A program made the position numbers and the translations under genes. From Myxocyprinus asiaticus (Eukaryota > Chordata > Actinopteri > Cypriniformes > Catostomidae): a DNA stretch of 64,000 nucleotides. Positions 21,707 through 32,746 of the stretch are shown here, piece by piece. How positions within the stretch are numbered: position 1 is the stretch's first letter; each line of letters begins with the position of its first letter. The stretch spans positions 3,933,979 through 3,997,978 of the forward strand of contig NC_059388.1 of NCBI RefSeq assembly GCF_019703515.2, written 5' to 3'. The notes beneath the pieces are model-generated. The model worked only from the letters and a program-made list of their open reading frames with translations, had not been told where the DNA came from and did not search any database.

Positions 21707-22030
21707 TAATCACATCTATCAATAATTACTGAGAAAGTCCCCAAATAACGATTATTTAGTATGTAATAATTAAAATAATTACAAACATAATGTATACAAA
21801 TATGATAATTCAATTACATTAAATTTTTATGGGAATACACAAGTAATGCATTGATTAGAGAACACAAAATGGGGCTTTAGAAGTCTATTTATTGTTTGTT
21901 TTATATCCATATCATTCATCATAAGCGTATTATTGGCTTTCTCTATACAGCAATCCATTTTGCAATTGAGTCTATCAATCTCTCACAGGATACGTTCTGT
22001 CTGTTTGATGGATTCGCAAAAACATCAAGG
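21707..22030 (+). mobile_element. Fragment of the 8055-8927 hAT-type family
   Basis: The order of blocks (TGAGAAA..CCCC.CAAATAACRATAAT, ..GTAATGCATTGAT.., ATTGTTT.TT.TATATCCATAT, GCAATTCATTTTGCAA-like) follows 8150-8470 with clear divergence. Neither end is preserved; a foldback element interrupts it at 22031. Confidence 0.6.
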
Positions 22031-22370
22031 TGACCTCCTACATAAGTGTTTGATTTGGTGATGATATCATTACTTTCGTAACCTCCATTCCCTGATGGAG
22101 GGAACGAGATGTTGTGTCAATGTAGTGACACTAGGGGTCACTCTTGGGAGCCCCAAACACCTCTGATTTTGAAAAAAGTCCAATGGGAATTGCAACCACT
22201 CATTCAGGTTTTGTGCTGAGGAGCCGAGACAAGGTCCCGGCCATTTCAGCGGGTAGTTCAGTATTGTAGCAAGAGGGACACAAAGTCTCGTTCCCTCCAT
22301 CATGGAACGGATGTTACGAAAGTAACCAGGGCGATATCATCACCAAATCAAACACTTATGTAGGAAGTCA
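22031..22370. mobile_element. Foldback element containing the DIRS right-end module
   Basis: The outer arms 22031-22068 and 22333-22370 are complementary over 38 bp with one mismatch. Inside them a second inverted pair (TTACTTTCGTAACCTCC and its complement) leads into sequence matching the inverse of 17580-17900: the right half of the DIRS ICR plus terminal repeat, with the central part shortened. The arms therefore total about 80-90 bp. There is no DIRS coding sequence. It may be a non-autonomous DIRS derivative or a foldback that captured a DIRS end. Confidence 0.65.
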
Positions 22371-22852
22371 ATCTGAGGACACTTGAAAAAAATTGCATTC
22401 CTCTGCCTCTTGGTGGCGCTATAACAGTCAGAAATGTAAATAAAATACCATATCAAGGCACTTTATCTTTGTTTTAATTGCAATCAGACTGTCTAATTAA
22501 TACTTAATATCTGTTACATGTGTACTTAAAGGACCTTAAAGGCTTGAACCCCATTAATCACTGTTTACAGCTATATTTTTGTGTTTATATTTTGTATATC
22601 TTTGTCTCCATTTCAGTTACTTTGGTTTATGATCAGTTTTATGTTGTTTATGCTTAGATGTTGGGTTAAATGTGTGATTTTGTTGTAAAATAGCCAACCA
22701 TATTGTCTTATTGGTTTGTTTAAATACATTTCCCCCTGCAAATACCCATACTGTTTTATTTGCTTGTTTTAGCTCTTAAGATGTGTTGTGGAGTCAAAAT
22801 ATGTGAACGAATAAAAGGAAGACTGTTTGCTTTATTCAAGTGGGCTGAATTT
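22371..22852. other. Unassigned
   Basis: No gene recognised. A short ORF at 22760-22966 has no family resemblance and overlaps a repeat. Confidence 0.4.
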
Positions 22853-23600
22853 TTTTTAAATGTGTACATAAATGCTCAAATATATGAATTGTATTTGTTC
22901 GTATATGGCTATATACCAGATTTAAATATCAGACAATGTAATAATGGCAATAGGCCTAATTATTGAATCCTCATTTGTGTTTTTAGTTTACAGATTTATT
23001 GTATATCTAAGTTTTTTTTTTGCATTGTCTGAGGCAGAAAATTTTAATACAAAAATAACTAAGGGTATTCCAGTATCCACAGTGTGCATGTTACATGTAA
23101 TTGCATTTCCAATGTAATTAACAAAATTGCAGAGGTATTTAATGATGATTTGTGAGTTTTCACTGCAAAAAACAAAAAATGCAGCAAATTGCATCGCAAA
23201 ATTTGAGAAAAGCTGCAGCAAATTCAGCCATTTTGTGATCACAGATAGCCAAATTATGTGGCCATTTCCTAACTGTACCATAATTTGATGACCAAACTTT
23301 CATCGTGGGAAAGTAACTGATTACGTTGTGAGAACCGGAAAAGTGAAATTCCTGGACTCGTTGCCTTTTGTTTGTTGGTAACTAGTTGGTAATTTTTGCT
23401 TTTAATAAATATTCTATGGGTGGACATGCAGTATTATAACATAATTTATGTTCTCATTTGCCCAACATTAATTTAAAGGCTATTTAAACAATTGTGCATA
23501 TGAATAACAAATGCAGAGTCAAAGTTAATGTATTTAATTTTTTAGACAATGAACAGAGAAAAAATGCAACAATAGAAGAAACTGAATGACTTCTGTGCTC
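22853..23600 (+). repeat. Long repeat of unknown type, copy X
   Basis: From AATGTGTACATAAATGCTC (22857) to about 23590 this matches 32490-32744 plus 34389-35032 in the same order and orientation. There are no terminal repeats and no coding frame. Copy X lacks the Tc1 that splits copy Y, so it serves as the empty-site reference. Confidence 0.75.
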
Positions 23601-23839
23601 ATATTAAAATCTACTTAGACCAGCTTAACACCTAATGCCTTGAATTACATTTGTTAATTTAATTTAAAGCCATTTTAAGCATAAATGAAAATGGTAAATT
23701 AAATCATTACAATATAATCTTTAGATCTATGTATTTTTTCAATATATAATGATATTAAATTATAGCAAAAATGTAAAATTAATCATTTAGCAAAAAAATT
23801 TACAATTACAATTAAAAATAGATAGATAGATTCTCTGAA

Positions 23840-25030
23840 TAGAGATTTTTAAATATTGAACGGTGTTGCCATGGCGATTCACTAAATTAATGGCAAAAAT
23901 AAGGAAACAGGAAGTGTCTCATATCTTCTGCATGCATGGTGTGATTTATCAAAATAGAGTTATATGTTTTTTCTTGGGGGCTAATCACATGGATGTGGCT
24001 AATTTGGGTCACGGTCATAGCGCCACCAACTGGCAGCAGGAAGTGTGGCACTTACAACAGACTTTGAAATAGTCCTCTTATCCAAATTGCTTCAAAATTG
24101 TTTAGATACTGCTAGAAGGAAGTGTGACACTTTTAACAGATTATGAAATATCCCTCTTATGTTTACGTGAATTGCATCAAAACATTTTAGAATATTGGCA
24201 AGACAGTGCAGATTTGAAATTCTGAAGGGATTCTTGATATCTTAAATACTGTTGCCATGGCAACACATTAAATGTTATTATTCCTTTTTATGTATATTCA
24301 CAAATTTTTGAGGTACTTGGCATGCTTGAATTTTCATTATATTTTGCACACACATCAGAGTTGTTGGCCATAAGGCCTGGGCAAATGTTAACACATGGGC
24401 GTGGCTGGGGAGCTTTGTAGTGCCACCTTTTGACAAAAGTGGTGGGGTCAGTTTCTTCTATGGTCACCAGTCTTGCTACATATATTGTACTCATCAAGCC
24501 GGACAACTTTCAAAATTACAGTCATTAGCTCCACCCGACAGGAAGTAGGCTATTTTGAATTGAATGTACATATTTTGAAAACCGCAGGCCCTGAATTTTG
24601 AATACTCCTTCTAGGTGATTAATGTGACTGGCACCAAACTTAAGCAATATTATGCCAAGACATTGAAGATACTGATTTGTGCACAGATTTTTGATATTTT
24701 GAACAGTGTTGCCATGGCGAGGCAATAAATTAAGGGCAAAAATGTGAAACAGGAAGGTCCTTATAACTTCTGTGTGCATTGTATGATTTTGAAGAAAATT
24801 CAGCTTCATGTTTTGTAATGGGGCTGATCACATTTATGCGGCTATTGTGGGTCACAGGCATAGCACCACTAACTGGCAGCAGGAAGCAAGGCAATTTTAA
24901 CAGACTTTGAAATAGCCCTCTTGTGTTTACGTGCATTGTTTAAAAAATGTATTTAGAAAAATGTCAAGACACTGCTGATGCAGAACTGTATAGAGATATT
25001 TGATATCTTAAATGCTGTTTCCATTGCAAT
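23840..25030 (+). repeat. Degenerate tandem array, units of about 300-460 bp
   Basis: GTTGCCATGG recurs near 23869, 24250 and 24709, with a degenerate version near 25017. Each is preceded by a 'CAAGACA..TGATATYTTRAA' block or followed by an 'ACTGGCAGCAGGAAGT' block (24027 and 24871). The 23860-24080 and 24700-24925 segments align over more than 200 bp. There is no coding potential. The family is unidentified. Confidence 0.65.
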
Positions 25031-25353
25031 TTATTGTGCAAGTGAAAGCAGTTTTTAAAGTGAAATAAAAAGCTATAAAAGTCCAAATTTATTGTAATGA
25101 AAATGTACGCAAAACTTTGTATTTTATTTTGTTATTAACAATTTTATTGATTCCATATAATGTATAAAACAATAATAAATAAATAAATAAATAAAAAACA
25201 GAATATTTGAAATCACATTATGTAATTTACAATCCTTGCCCCCAAACATTAACCCCCCCACCCCCCATACAACACAAACAGATACCCCAGTGGTCAAATG
25301 CCAGTTGACAAAGACAGAAAAACAGACAATAAAACTGTAGAAAATATTTAGAA

Positions 25354-25354
<1 letters not shown>

Positions 25355-25420
<66 letters not shown>
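25355..25420. repeat. (TA)n microsatellite in LINE 3' UTR
   Basis: About 65 bases of alternating TA with two interruptions lie between the end of ORF2 and the LINE tail. Confidence 0.95.
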
Positions 25421-25421
<1 letters not shown>

Positions 25422-25466
25422 ATAAAAAGTATATGTTCAAAAATAAAGAGGCTACAACACACACAT

Positions 25467-28400
25467 TTAAAACAACACATCTCCCTCCACTGCCCCTCCC
25501 CGAGAGCCTTCTAAAAAGGCTAAATAGCTGCCCCATTTCTTATTGTATGAATCCATTTTGCCTAGCCTTCTATGTGACAATTCTTCAAATGTCGCTACCC
25601 TGTCCATCTCCGCATACCACTCATGAAACAAGGGTGCTCCAGCCAACTTCCATCCTCTCAGGATAACCTGTCTGCCTATCATAACACTGGCCATGATCCA
25701 ATTCTTCACCTAAAATACAGAATCTGGGGTAAAATGAGATATGAGTACCTAATACGTCACCCATAAAACTCTGGACCCTCAACCAGAATTCTTGTATCTT
25801 AACACACCACTAAAAAACATGGGTTGTGTCCCCATCTTCTGACTGGCATCGCCAGCAGGTGGGTGTGTCTTTAAGTCCCAGCCTATGCAATTTAGAGGGG
25901 GTCCAATAGAATCTATGTAAAATCTTAAATTGCATAAGGTGCACCCTTGCATCTCTAGATGTAGACTTGAAGTTTTTTAGAATCCTAGCCCACACTCCCT
26001 CCTCCAATACCAAGTTTAGATCTTTCTCCCATAATCTCTTGAGCGAAGTTGAAGCTTCATCCCCTGGACTCTGAATTAGCAGGGAATAATACACTGATTC
26101 CTCATGGCCTTTTCCAAACGCAGTAATCACCACTTCCAGAGTATCTGCTGCTTTAGGGGGGTGTATAATACCCCCCAAATTAGTACAGAGCAGGTGACAC
26201 AGCTGTAAATACCTAAAGAACTGAGATCTGGGAATCCTAAAATGTTGAAGCATATTATCAAAAGATCTCAACACTCCACTCTCATATAGATCACCGAGTA
26301 TAGTAAATCCCCTCACAATCCACTCTGACCAGCAGAAAGGGGACTTATTAATACATAATTTTGGATTCTGCCATATGCTCGAGGCAACATTTAAATAAAT
26401 GTCTGAATTAAACACTCTGGACACTTTTGTCCATACCGAGTGCAAATGCGAGATAACGGGGTGTAACTTAACTTCTCCGATTAGTTTTGATAGAAAGGCT
26501 TTGCAATGGCAAAATAGGGGCAATAACTTCCTGTTCAAAACAAAACCAGGGAGGGGCTCTCTCAGGTTGATGTGACCAATGAGCCAAATGTCTGAGACCG
26601 AATGCATAATAATAAATCTTGGGTAGGGCTAGCCCACCTTTGTCAATCGGCCTATGTAACTTACTGAAATGTAGTCTGGGACACTTACCATTCCAAAAGA
26701 AGGACTTCACTATGCTATCAAATTGCTTGAAATCAGAGAGGGGGACATCTACAGGGAGAGATTGTAGAAGGTAGTTGAATTTGGAATACAATTAATTTTA
26801 ATATTATTAACTTTCCCAATCATAGATAAATGTAATGAAGCCCACCTGTCCACATTGCTCGAAAACCTTTTTTATTAAGGGGTCAAAATTAACTCTAACT
26901 AAATCACACAATTTTTCTGGGAATAAAATGCCCAAACACTTAATGCCCTGTTTAGGCCACTGGAAGGTGCCCTGCTGAAAAGCCGTTACTGGGCAGTACC
27001 CTGTCAGAGCCAAATCTTCAGATTTAGACTCTGCATCCTGAGAACTTAGAAAAGGAATTAATAATTCTGTGGAGGCAAAGCATAGATCTAGTGGGGTCAG
27101 AGACGAATAATAAAATATAATATGCGTAAAGCAAAAGTTTATGCGCCATACCTCCCGCCACCACCCCTGGAAAATCATCTTCCTTTCTTATCGTGGCTGT
27201 TAATGGTTCCAAGGCAAGACAGAACAATAATGGGGAAAGAGGGCAACCCTGCCAGGCGCCCCTGTCCAGAGTAAAATAATTTGAAATCAGTCCATTTGTT
27301 TGTACCGCCGCTTCCAAGTGTCTATAAAGTAACTCAATCCATACAATAAAAGTATTCCCGAACCCATATATTTCCAAAATCTTAAAAAGATAATCCCATT
27401 CTACCATATCAAATGCCTTTTCGGCATCAAGTGAGATGGCAGCGACCGGAGTCTCATGATTCACTGCTGACCACATGATATTGATGAAATGCCTAATGTT
27501 ATCAGAAGAGCTACGGCCCCGAATAAACCCCATCTGATCTGTATGTATAAGAGATGTCATAACTTTCTTAATCGGTTAGCCAAAATTTTTGACAATAATT
27601 TTGCATCTAGCTGGATCAGGGAAATTGGACAGTAACTCTTACACTCACTTGGATCTTTGTCCTTTTTAAGAATCAGACTGATCTGGGCTTGTCTCTTGGT
27701 TGGCGGAAGCTTTCCATTCTTTAATGATTCCATATAAACTTCTAACAAAATTGGAGCCAGTTCTGCAGCATACGATCTAAAAAATTCAGCGGCAAAGCCA
27801 TCTGGCCCCGGATCCTTGCCTGTAGGCAAGGCCTTAATTACGTCTTTAAGCTCCTCCAAGGTTATCTCAGAATCAAGAGAATTTTTTGCTCAGTCATCAG
27901 TTTAGGGAGTTCTAATGGTTCCACAAATTTTCTAATATCTTCATCAGTAGACGAAGACGTGGAACTGTAGAGATCAAGATAGAATTCTTTAAAAGCATTA
28001 TTAATATCAATGGCCAAGGTAAATATTTTACCACCAGCAGATTTCACTGAGGGAATAGCAGAAAAAGACTCTCTCTGCTTTATATATCTAGCCAAAAGCT
28101 TCCATGCTCAAAAGTATTACTGTCTTGCCCTGAATAGCCAAAAGTCCACCTTCCACGACAAAATAGTATTATATCTGTATTTCAATCGGGTTAATTCACT
28201 GAGGCCATCAGATGACATTCAGCGCTTCAGCTCTGCCTTGGCATTTTTGATATTCCCTTCCAACTCCACAAGTTCTCGTGCTTTGGATTTTTTGATGAAT
28301 GAGGCATACTCTATGATCCGGCCCCTAAGAACTGCCTTAAGTGCCTCCCATGCCACACCCACAGAGGATACTGGGGACCAGTTGGGGAACACTGATTTCA

Positions 28401-29110
28401 GCCTTTAATATTTGTTGGAATTCAGGATTTTGCAAAAGGGATACATTAAAGCGCCAACTATATGTTTTATTTTTCTCCGTATGTGGCAACAGTTCTAAAC
28501 ACACCAGGGCGTGATCTGAGACTAAGAAGTTTCCAATTGAGCAATCAATGACAGAAGAAATTAGGGACTTATATATATATATTCTAGAATAAATCTTATG
28601 GACTAATGAAAAAAAATTATAGTCCTTACCAGATGGGTTCAAAAGTCTCCAAATATCTGTAAGACCAAGATTTTTACACATCCTGTGAAGCGTCAATGTT
28701 GCTCTAGGGGGCTTACACACTTTTGCTTCACTATGATCAAGGACTGAGCCCATCAAAAGATTAAAGTCTCCTCCCAATATTTTATCATGAGGGGTCCCAG
28801 TGGCTTGCAACAACCCTTCAATATCTATAAAAAAGCCCTGATCATCAGTGTTAGGTGCGTAAATATCTGCCAGAATCAACATTTGCCCCTGAATTTCTGC
28901 TAAAACCATAATGACTCTTCCTAATTTATCTTTAATCTGTTTAAGACATTTGAATTGTAGATGTTTATTTATCAATGTAATGACTCCCCTGCTCTTACTT
29001 GAGCCAGCACTAAAGAAAACATATCCACCCCATATCTTCCCAAATGTTTCAGCTTCCTGTGGGGAAAGATGCGTTTTTTGAAGAAACACTATTTCTTACA
29101 TTTAATAAAA
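25467..29110 (-). pseudogene. L1/Tx1-like ORF2 (endonuclease-reverse transcriptase)
   Basis: The AP endonuclease is at 29089-28337 with 'GGDFN' and 'VSDHALVCLE'. The N-terminal 'LQETHL' box reads LQKTHL, so the catalytic Glu is Lys. RT follows: 'LPTGKDPGPDGFAAEF' (27859-27557), 'MGFIRGRSSSDNIRHF', motif A 'SLDAEKAFDMVEW' intact, 'GAWQGCPLSPLLFCLALEPL', then motif C reads YAYY instead of YADD (near 27104-27115). The frame shifts near 27040. The C-terminal part has 'CWRCQSEDGDTTHVF', a Cys/His cluster, then a stop near 25807 and a tail to about 25490. The product normally nicks target DNA and reverse-transcribes the LINE RNA. Confidence 0.85.
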
Positions 29111-29952
29111 GAAATAACCTTCCTTCTTTTTATGGGGTGCCCCAACTCATTCACATTCCACGTGGAGAGAGACAATCCATCATATTAATATTTGACATTT
29201 TGACATATTAGAAAAAAATAGATTGTGTGTCAAAAATATAATTATAAAGACCACATTCCCCATTAGTGCAACAAACAACCCCCGAACTTCCCCCGGAACA
29301 AAAAAAAAAACAGAAAAAACATGTGCATTAACCCCGCACATGACAGCGCCAACCGGCGTCCATCCCTCTAAACTCAAACAGTTTTTGCGAGACTCCCCGC
29401 GACAACTTTGCCATCAGATTGCTCAAGTCCGGTGCTTCTATACAAATTTTGTGAGACAGAATTACACAGCAAAATATAGTCTATAAAACAAACTCCTGCC
29501 AATAAACTGAATAAACAAAAAATGTGTAGATTCATCCTAGCGGAACTAGCAAAAAACAACAAAAAAGGGTCTGTTCAGTTCTTCGGGCAGTCAAACGAAT
29601 GTTCAGTAAGCCAGCCCATTCGGCCGAAACATGAATGCAACAAAAGACTCATTCACTCCAATGTCCTGCAAGAGATATTCCACAAAACAAACTCCAGCCC
29701 ACAGGAGGCATAAGCACCAAAAACGTGCAGATTTATCCACAAGCTGTCCCGAAGAAATGATATTACACAAAACAAACTCCAGCCACTAGGTGGAACCAGC
29801 ACAAAAAGAAAGGAAAAAGGCACCCATCTTATTCAGACAGTCAAGTGTAAGTTCAGTGAATCAGGCTCACTAAGCAGCAACATGAAAATCACCAAATGGC
29901 TTACTCACTCCAATGTGTTTTATGAAGGACATTGCTTAGTATCTATTCTCAG
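29111..29952. other. LINE inter-ORF region
   Basis: There is no conserved frame. Two similar blocks, near 29630-29700 and 29760-29900 ('CACTCCAATGT', 'CACAAAACAAACTCCAGCC'), suggest an internal duplication; a third related block lies at about 29480-29520. Confidence 0.4.
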
Positions 29953-30706
29953 TTAGGCCGGAAACATCAAAGCAAAAGCAACCTTCCACTGATGTAAGAG
30001 ATTCTTGCATTCCCTGAATCGATCACATTTCTCTCTTGTCGAATTCGCAAAGTCTGGGAACAAGAAAATGCTGTGGTTCTCCCAAGAAAACTTTCCTTTA
30101 CTCCTCGCCTCACGTAACACAAGATCTTTATCGGATGATCTCAGAAATTTGGCCAGAGTTGATCGGGGCCTGTCTCCTTCCACAGGTCTCCGAGCCGGAA
30201 CCCTGTGAGCTTGCTCGATTTCCAGCTTATGGCCTGTTATGTCGAGCAGACTCGGGAAAAGCTCATCTAGGAATTTCACCATATCTCGGCCTTCTTCATT
30301 CTCAGGAATTCCAACAACTCGGACGTTGTTTCGCCCATTATGATTCTCCAAATCCTCCAGTTTTTCCCAAACGCACTGCAAATCCACATTGGTCACTAGC
30401 GGGTTAGCAGCTAATTCCCAATGACTCCAGATAATCGATCTGTTTCCCGACGTCCCCTATTCTTGTAACCAACTCAGTGAATTTTGTCTCCATGGCCGTA
30501 ATCGATCATCGTATTACAGCAAGATCCTCCAAGTCCACCACGACCTTCGCCAGCATCACCGACATACTGGACAGCAGACGCTGGATTTCTCCTGCAGCAC
30601 CATCCAAACTGAGTTCCTGGTCTGCGGCCCTGTCAGGGGTGTACTCTTAAGCATGTAAGTGTCTTTTAATGTCTCCAGAGCCCGAGGATTTTGAATTTTT
30701 TGACAT
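29953..30706 (-). pseudogene. L1-type ORF1 (RNA-binding chaperone)
   Basis: The start at 30706 reads MSKNSKSSGSGDIKRHLHA and meets a stop near 30649. Downstream frames give a region with heptad-like spacing, then an open frame from 30396 to 29953. This carries the RRM start 'NNVRVVGIPENEEGRDMVKF' and the C-terminal domain with 'HKLEIEQAHRVPARRP', 'RSTLAKFLRSSDKDLVL' and 'IFLFPDFANSTREKCDRF'. This is the Transposase_22 / L1 ORF1p arrangement. Two or more stops inactivate it. Confidence 0.8.
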
Positions 30707-30848
30707 TATGTCTTCATAGAACAGTTAAGAATCAGGATGTATCGAATCTCACCAGTTTATGACACAAATAGTAATAAAACTAGCAAAGTGCACAGAGCTC
30801 ACTGTTCACACATCCGACCCTCGCATGGCGCCACACGACTCCCAAACT

Positions 30849-31049
30849 TTTTATTTTTTATATAAATAAAATATAATACAAATATCAACTGAAATATAAA
30901 AATACTAGAAAATCAAAACCATATGTCTAACCCAGTTCTGAGTGGCAATTAACTTGATGCAGTACCACAAATGTCCAATAGAGGGCAGCCAAGCTCCATT
31001 GTTGAATGATCCCCAAACTACCCCTTCTCAGTCCCTTTAGGATTTTGCG
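30849..31049. other. Unassigned flank with 9-bp target copy
   Basis: No gene. The last nine bases, GATTTTGCG (31041-31049), are the left copy of a target duplication (right copy 31874-31882). Confidence 0.6.
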
Positions 31050-31873
31050 GGTCCTGTCTAGAAGGGATCCCTATTTCGTCAACTTCTCGCACATGCGCAG
31101 TCTGTTATTTATAGTCTGAGTATGTGTAACAACGTTCTTCAGTTAACTATGTTTAGCAAAAGAATGACAGATAAATTTAAAGATCCAAAGATGGCTAGCA
31201 AAATAACAATGTCTTGCTCATGAACTGCTTTTAATTTTAAACAACATAAGTACTTCAGCATTAAGAAGATAGCAACATATGTACCACAGTGATGTACTTG
31301 AGGAATCGAGAATGGGCGGCGAGCACGCCTCGTTGCTGCGAGTTCATGAGTTTATGCTTTTGTCCAGTCGAACCCCATGGAAAAATTTGTTAATTAAAAT
31401 ATATATTTTTATATGGACAGATTAGAAACTTTAACCTTTTATGCAATGAGTGGATTAATTACCACTAGACCACCCAGTCAGACTGCTTTTATCAGCACTG
31501 ATTGTAATTCTCCACTGACTTACAATATCTAATGACCGACAATAGAACACATAGAGATGAAGTTACCAAATGTATTGTTAAATATTTAATTTAGAGCTTG
31601 AATTGATCATCAAGAATGTCTTTTTATTCAAAGCAGACCATTTAAAATAATCTTTTACTAGCGCTCATCGTTGCTGTGCAACTTCAAACGCTGTGTTTCA
31701 TGAGCATGACGTTGTTATTTTGCTAGCCATCTTAAACTGATCTTTAACTTTATATGTCGTTCTTTTGATAAACACAGTTAAATGATGAACACAGATACAC
31801 ATCCTTAGACATACATATCAGACTGCACATGTGCGAGAAGTTGACGAAAGAGGGATCCCTTCTAGACATGACC
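31050..31873. mobile_element. Long-TIR non-autonomous element with 9-bp target duplication (MULE-like)
   Basis: The left arm starts GGTCCTGTCTAGAAGGGATC and the right arm ends with the complement of GGTCATGTCTAGAAGGGATC. Arms of about 190 bp (31050-31240 and 31685-31873) align throughout. Flanking GATTTTGCG copies are identical on both sides. Long TIRs plus a 9-bp duplication are the marks of Mutator-like elements. The centre (31240-31685) has no transposase. Total length is 824 bp. Confidence 0.8.
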
Positions 31874-31882
31874 GATTTTGCG

Positions 31883-32489
31883 ATCTTGCAAATTCAACTA
31901 ATCTCCGCATTATTTGCAGTCGCTTGCCATTTTTTTATAGTTCCCACAAATTTTCCACAAAAATCACAAATCTGAGGAATTCCCATCGCTTTCCTTCATG
32001 TTTGACAGCGGCAAAACAAATGCTTGAAAAGCCTGAAGCAGTCGCAACATATCCAAATGCACAGCTGCCGTTTGTATCATATCCAGAGTAACAGTGTAGT
32101 GTCTCCTCCACATTGTGCATTCACTATCAAAATCCTTCTAAACTTTCACGGGACCGCAGACAGCACACATACATCACAGCTAGCATTTAATCTTCACCCT
32201 GCGTGCTGAGAATGAGACACAAAAACCCACATTTACACAAAGAATCCCTAACATTTCACTTAAAATCCCCATTGGTTGTACAATAAAATGTGATTAGAAT
32301 TTGAAGTGCTATTAATACAGTAGGCTATGAATCTGAAAATGACAATATATGCTGAACACTTGTATGCTGAAAGAGTTCATAAATGTTTTTACTGATATAA
32401 AAATGTAAATTATATACAGTAGATATATGCAATATACAGAACATGACAAATGACAAAAATGACAATTTTCGTATATGTAAAAAAAATTT
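31883..32489. other. Unassigned
   Basis: No gene. It is the continuation of the sequence interrupted by the 824-bp element, followed by AT-rich DNA. Confidence 0.4.
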
Positions 32490-32744
32490 AAACACTTAAA
32501 TGTGTACATAAATGCTCAAATATATGTACTCTAATTGTCTTTATCTGATATTTAAATCTGGTATATGGCCATATACAATGTAATAATGGCAACAGGCCTA
32601 ATTATTGAATCCTCATATGTGTTTTTAGCTTACAGATTTATTGTACATCTATTTTAAACTTAGATAAGTTTTATTGCATTCTCTGAGGCAGAAACTTTTA
32701 ATACAAAAGTAATTAAGGGTCATTCAATACCCTCAGCTTTCACC
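32490..32744 (+). repeat. Long repeat of unknown type, copy Y part 1
   Basis: It matches 22857-23085 (AATGTGTACATAAATGCTC.., GGCCTAATTATTGAATCCTC, GAGGCAGAAA.TTTTAATAC) and breaks at the TA where a Tc1 element is inserted. Confidence 0.75.
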
Positions 32745-32746
32745 TA

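Larger units (their letters stand above)
25134..30848 (-). mobile_element. Near full-length L1/Tx1-like LINE
   Basis: Minus-strand order: 5' UTR (about 30848-30707), ORF1 (30706 to 29953), an inter-ORF gap, ORF2 endonuclease-RT-C-terminal cysteine region (about 29110 to 25490), and a 3' UTR ending near 25134 in an A/T-rich tail. The 5.7-kb span is close to complete. The element copies its own RNA at a nicked genomic target. Both ORFs contain stops and frameshifts. Confidence 0.8.

Noticed and set aside
25355..25420. TATA-type promoter
   Set aside because: Plain TA microsatellite in a LINE 3' UTR.
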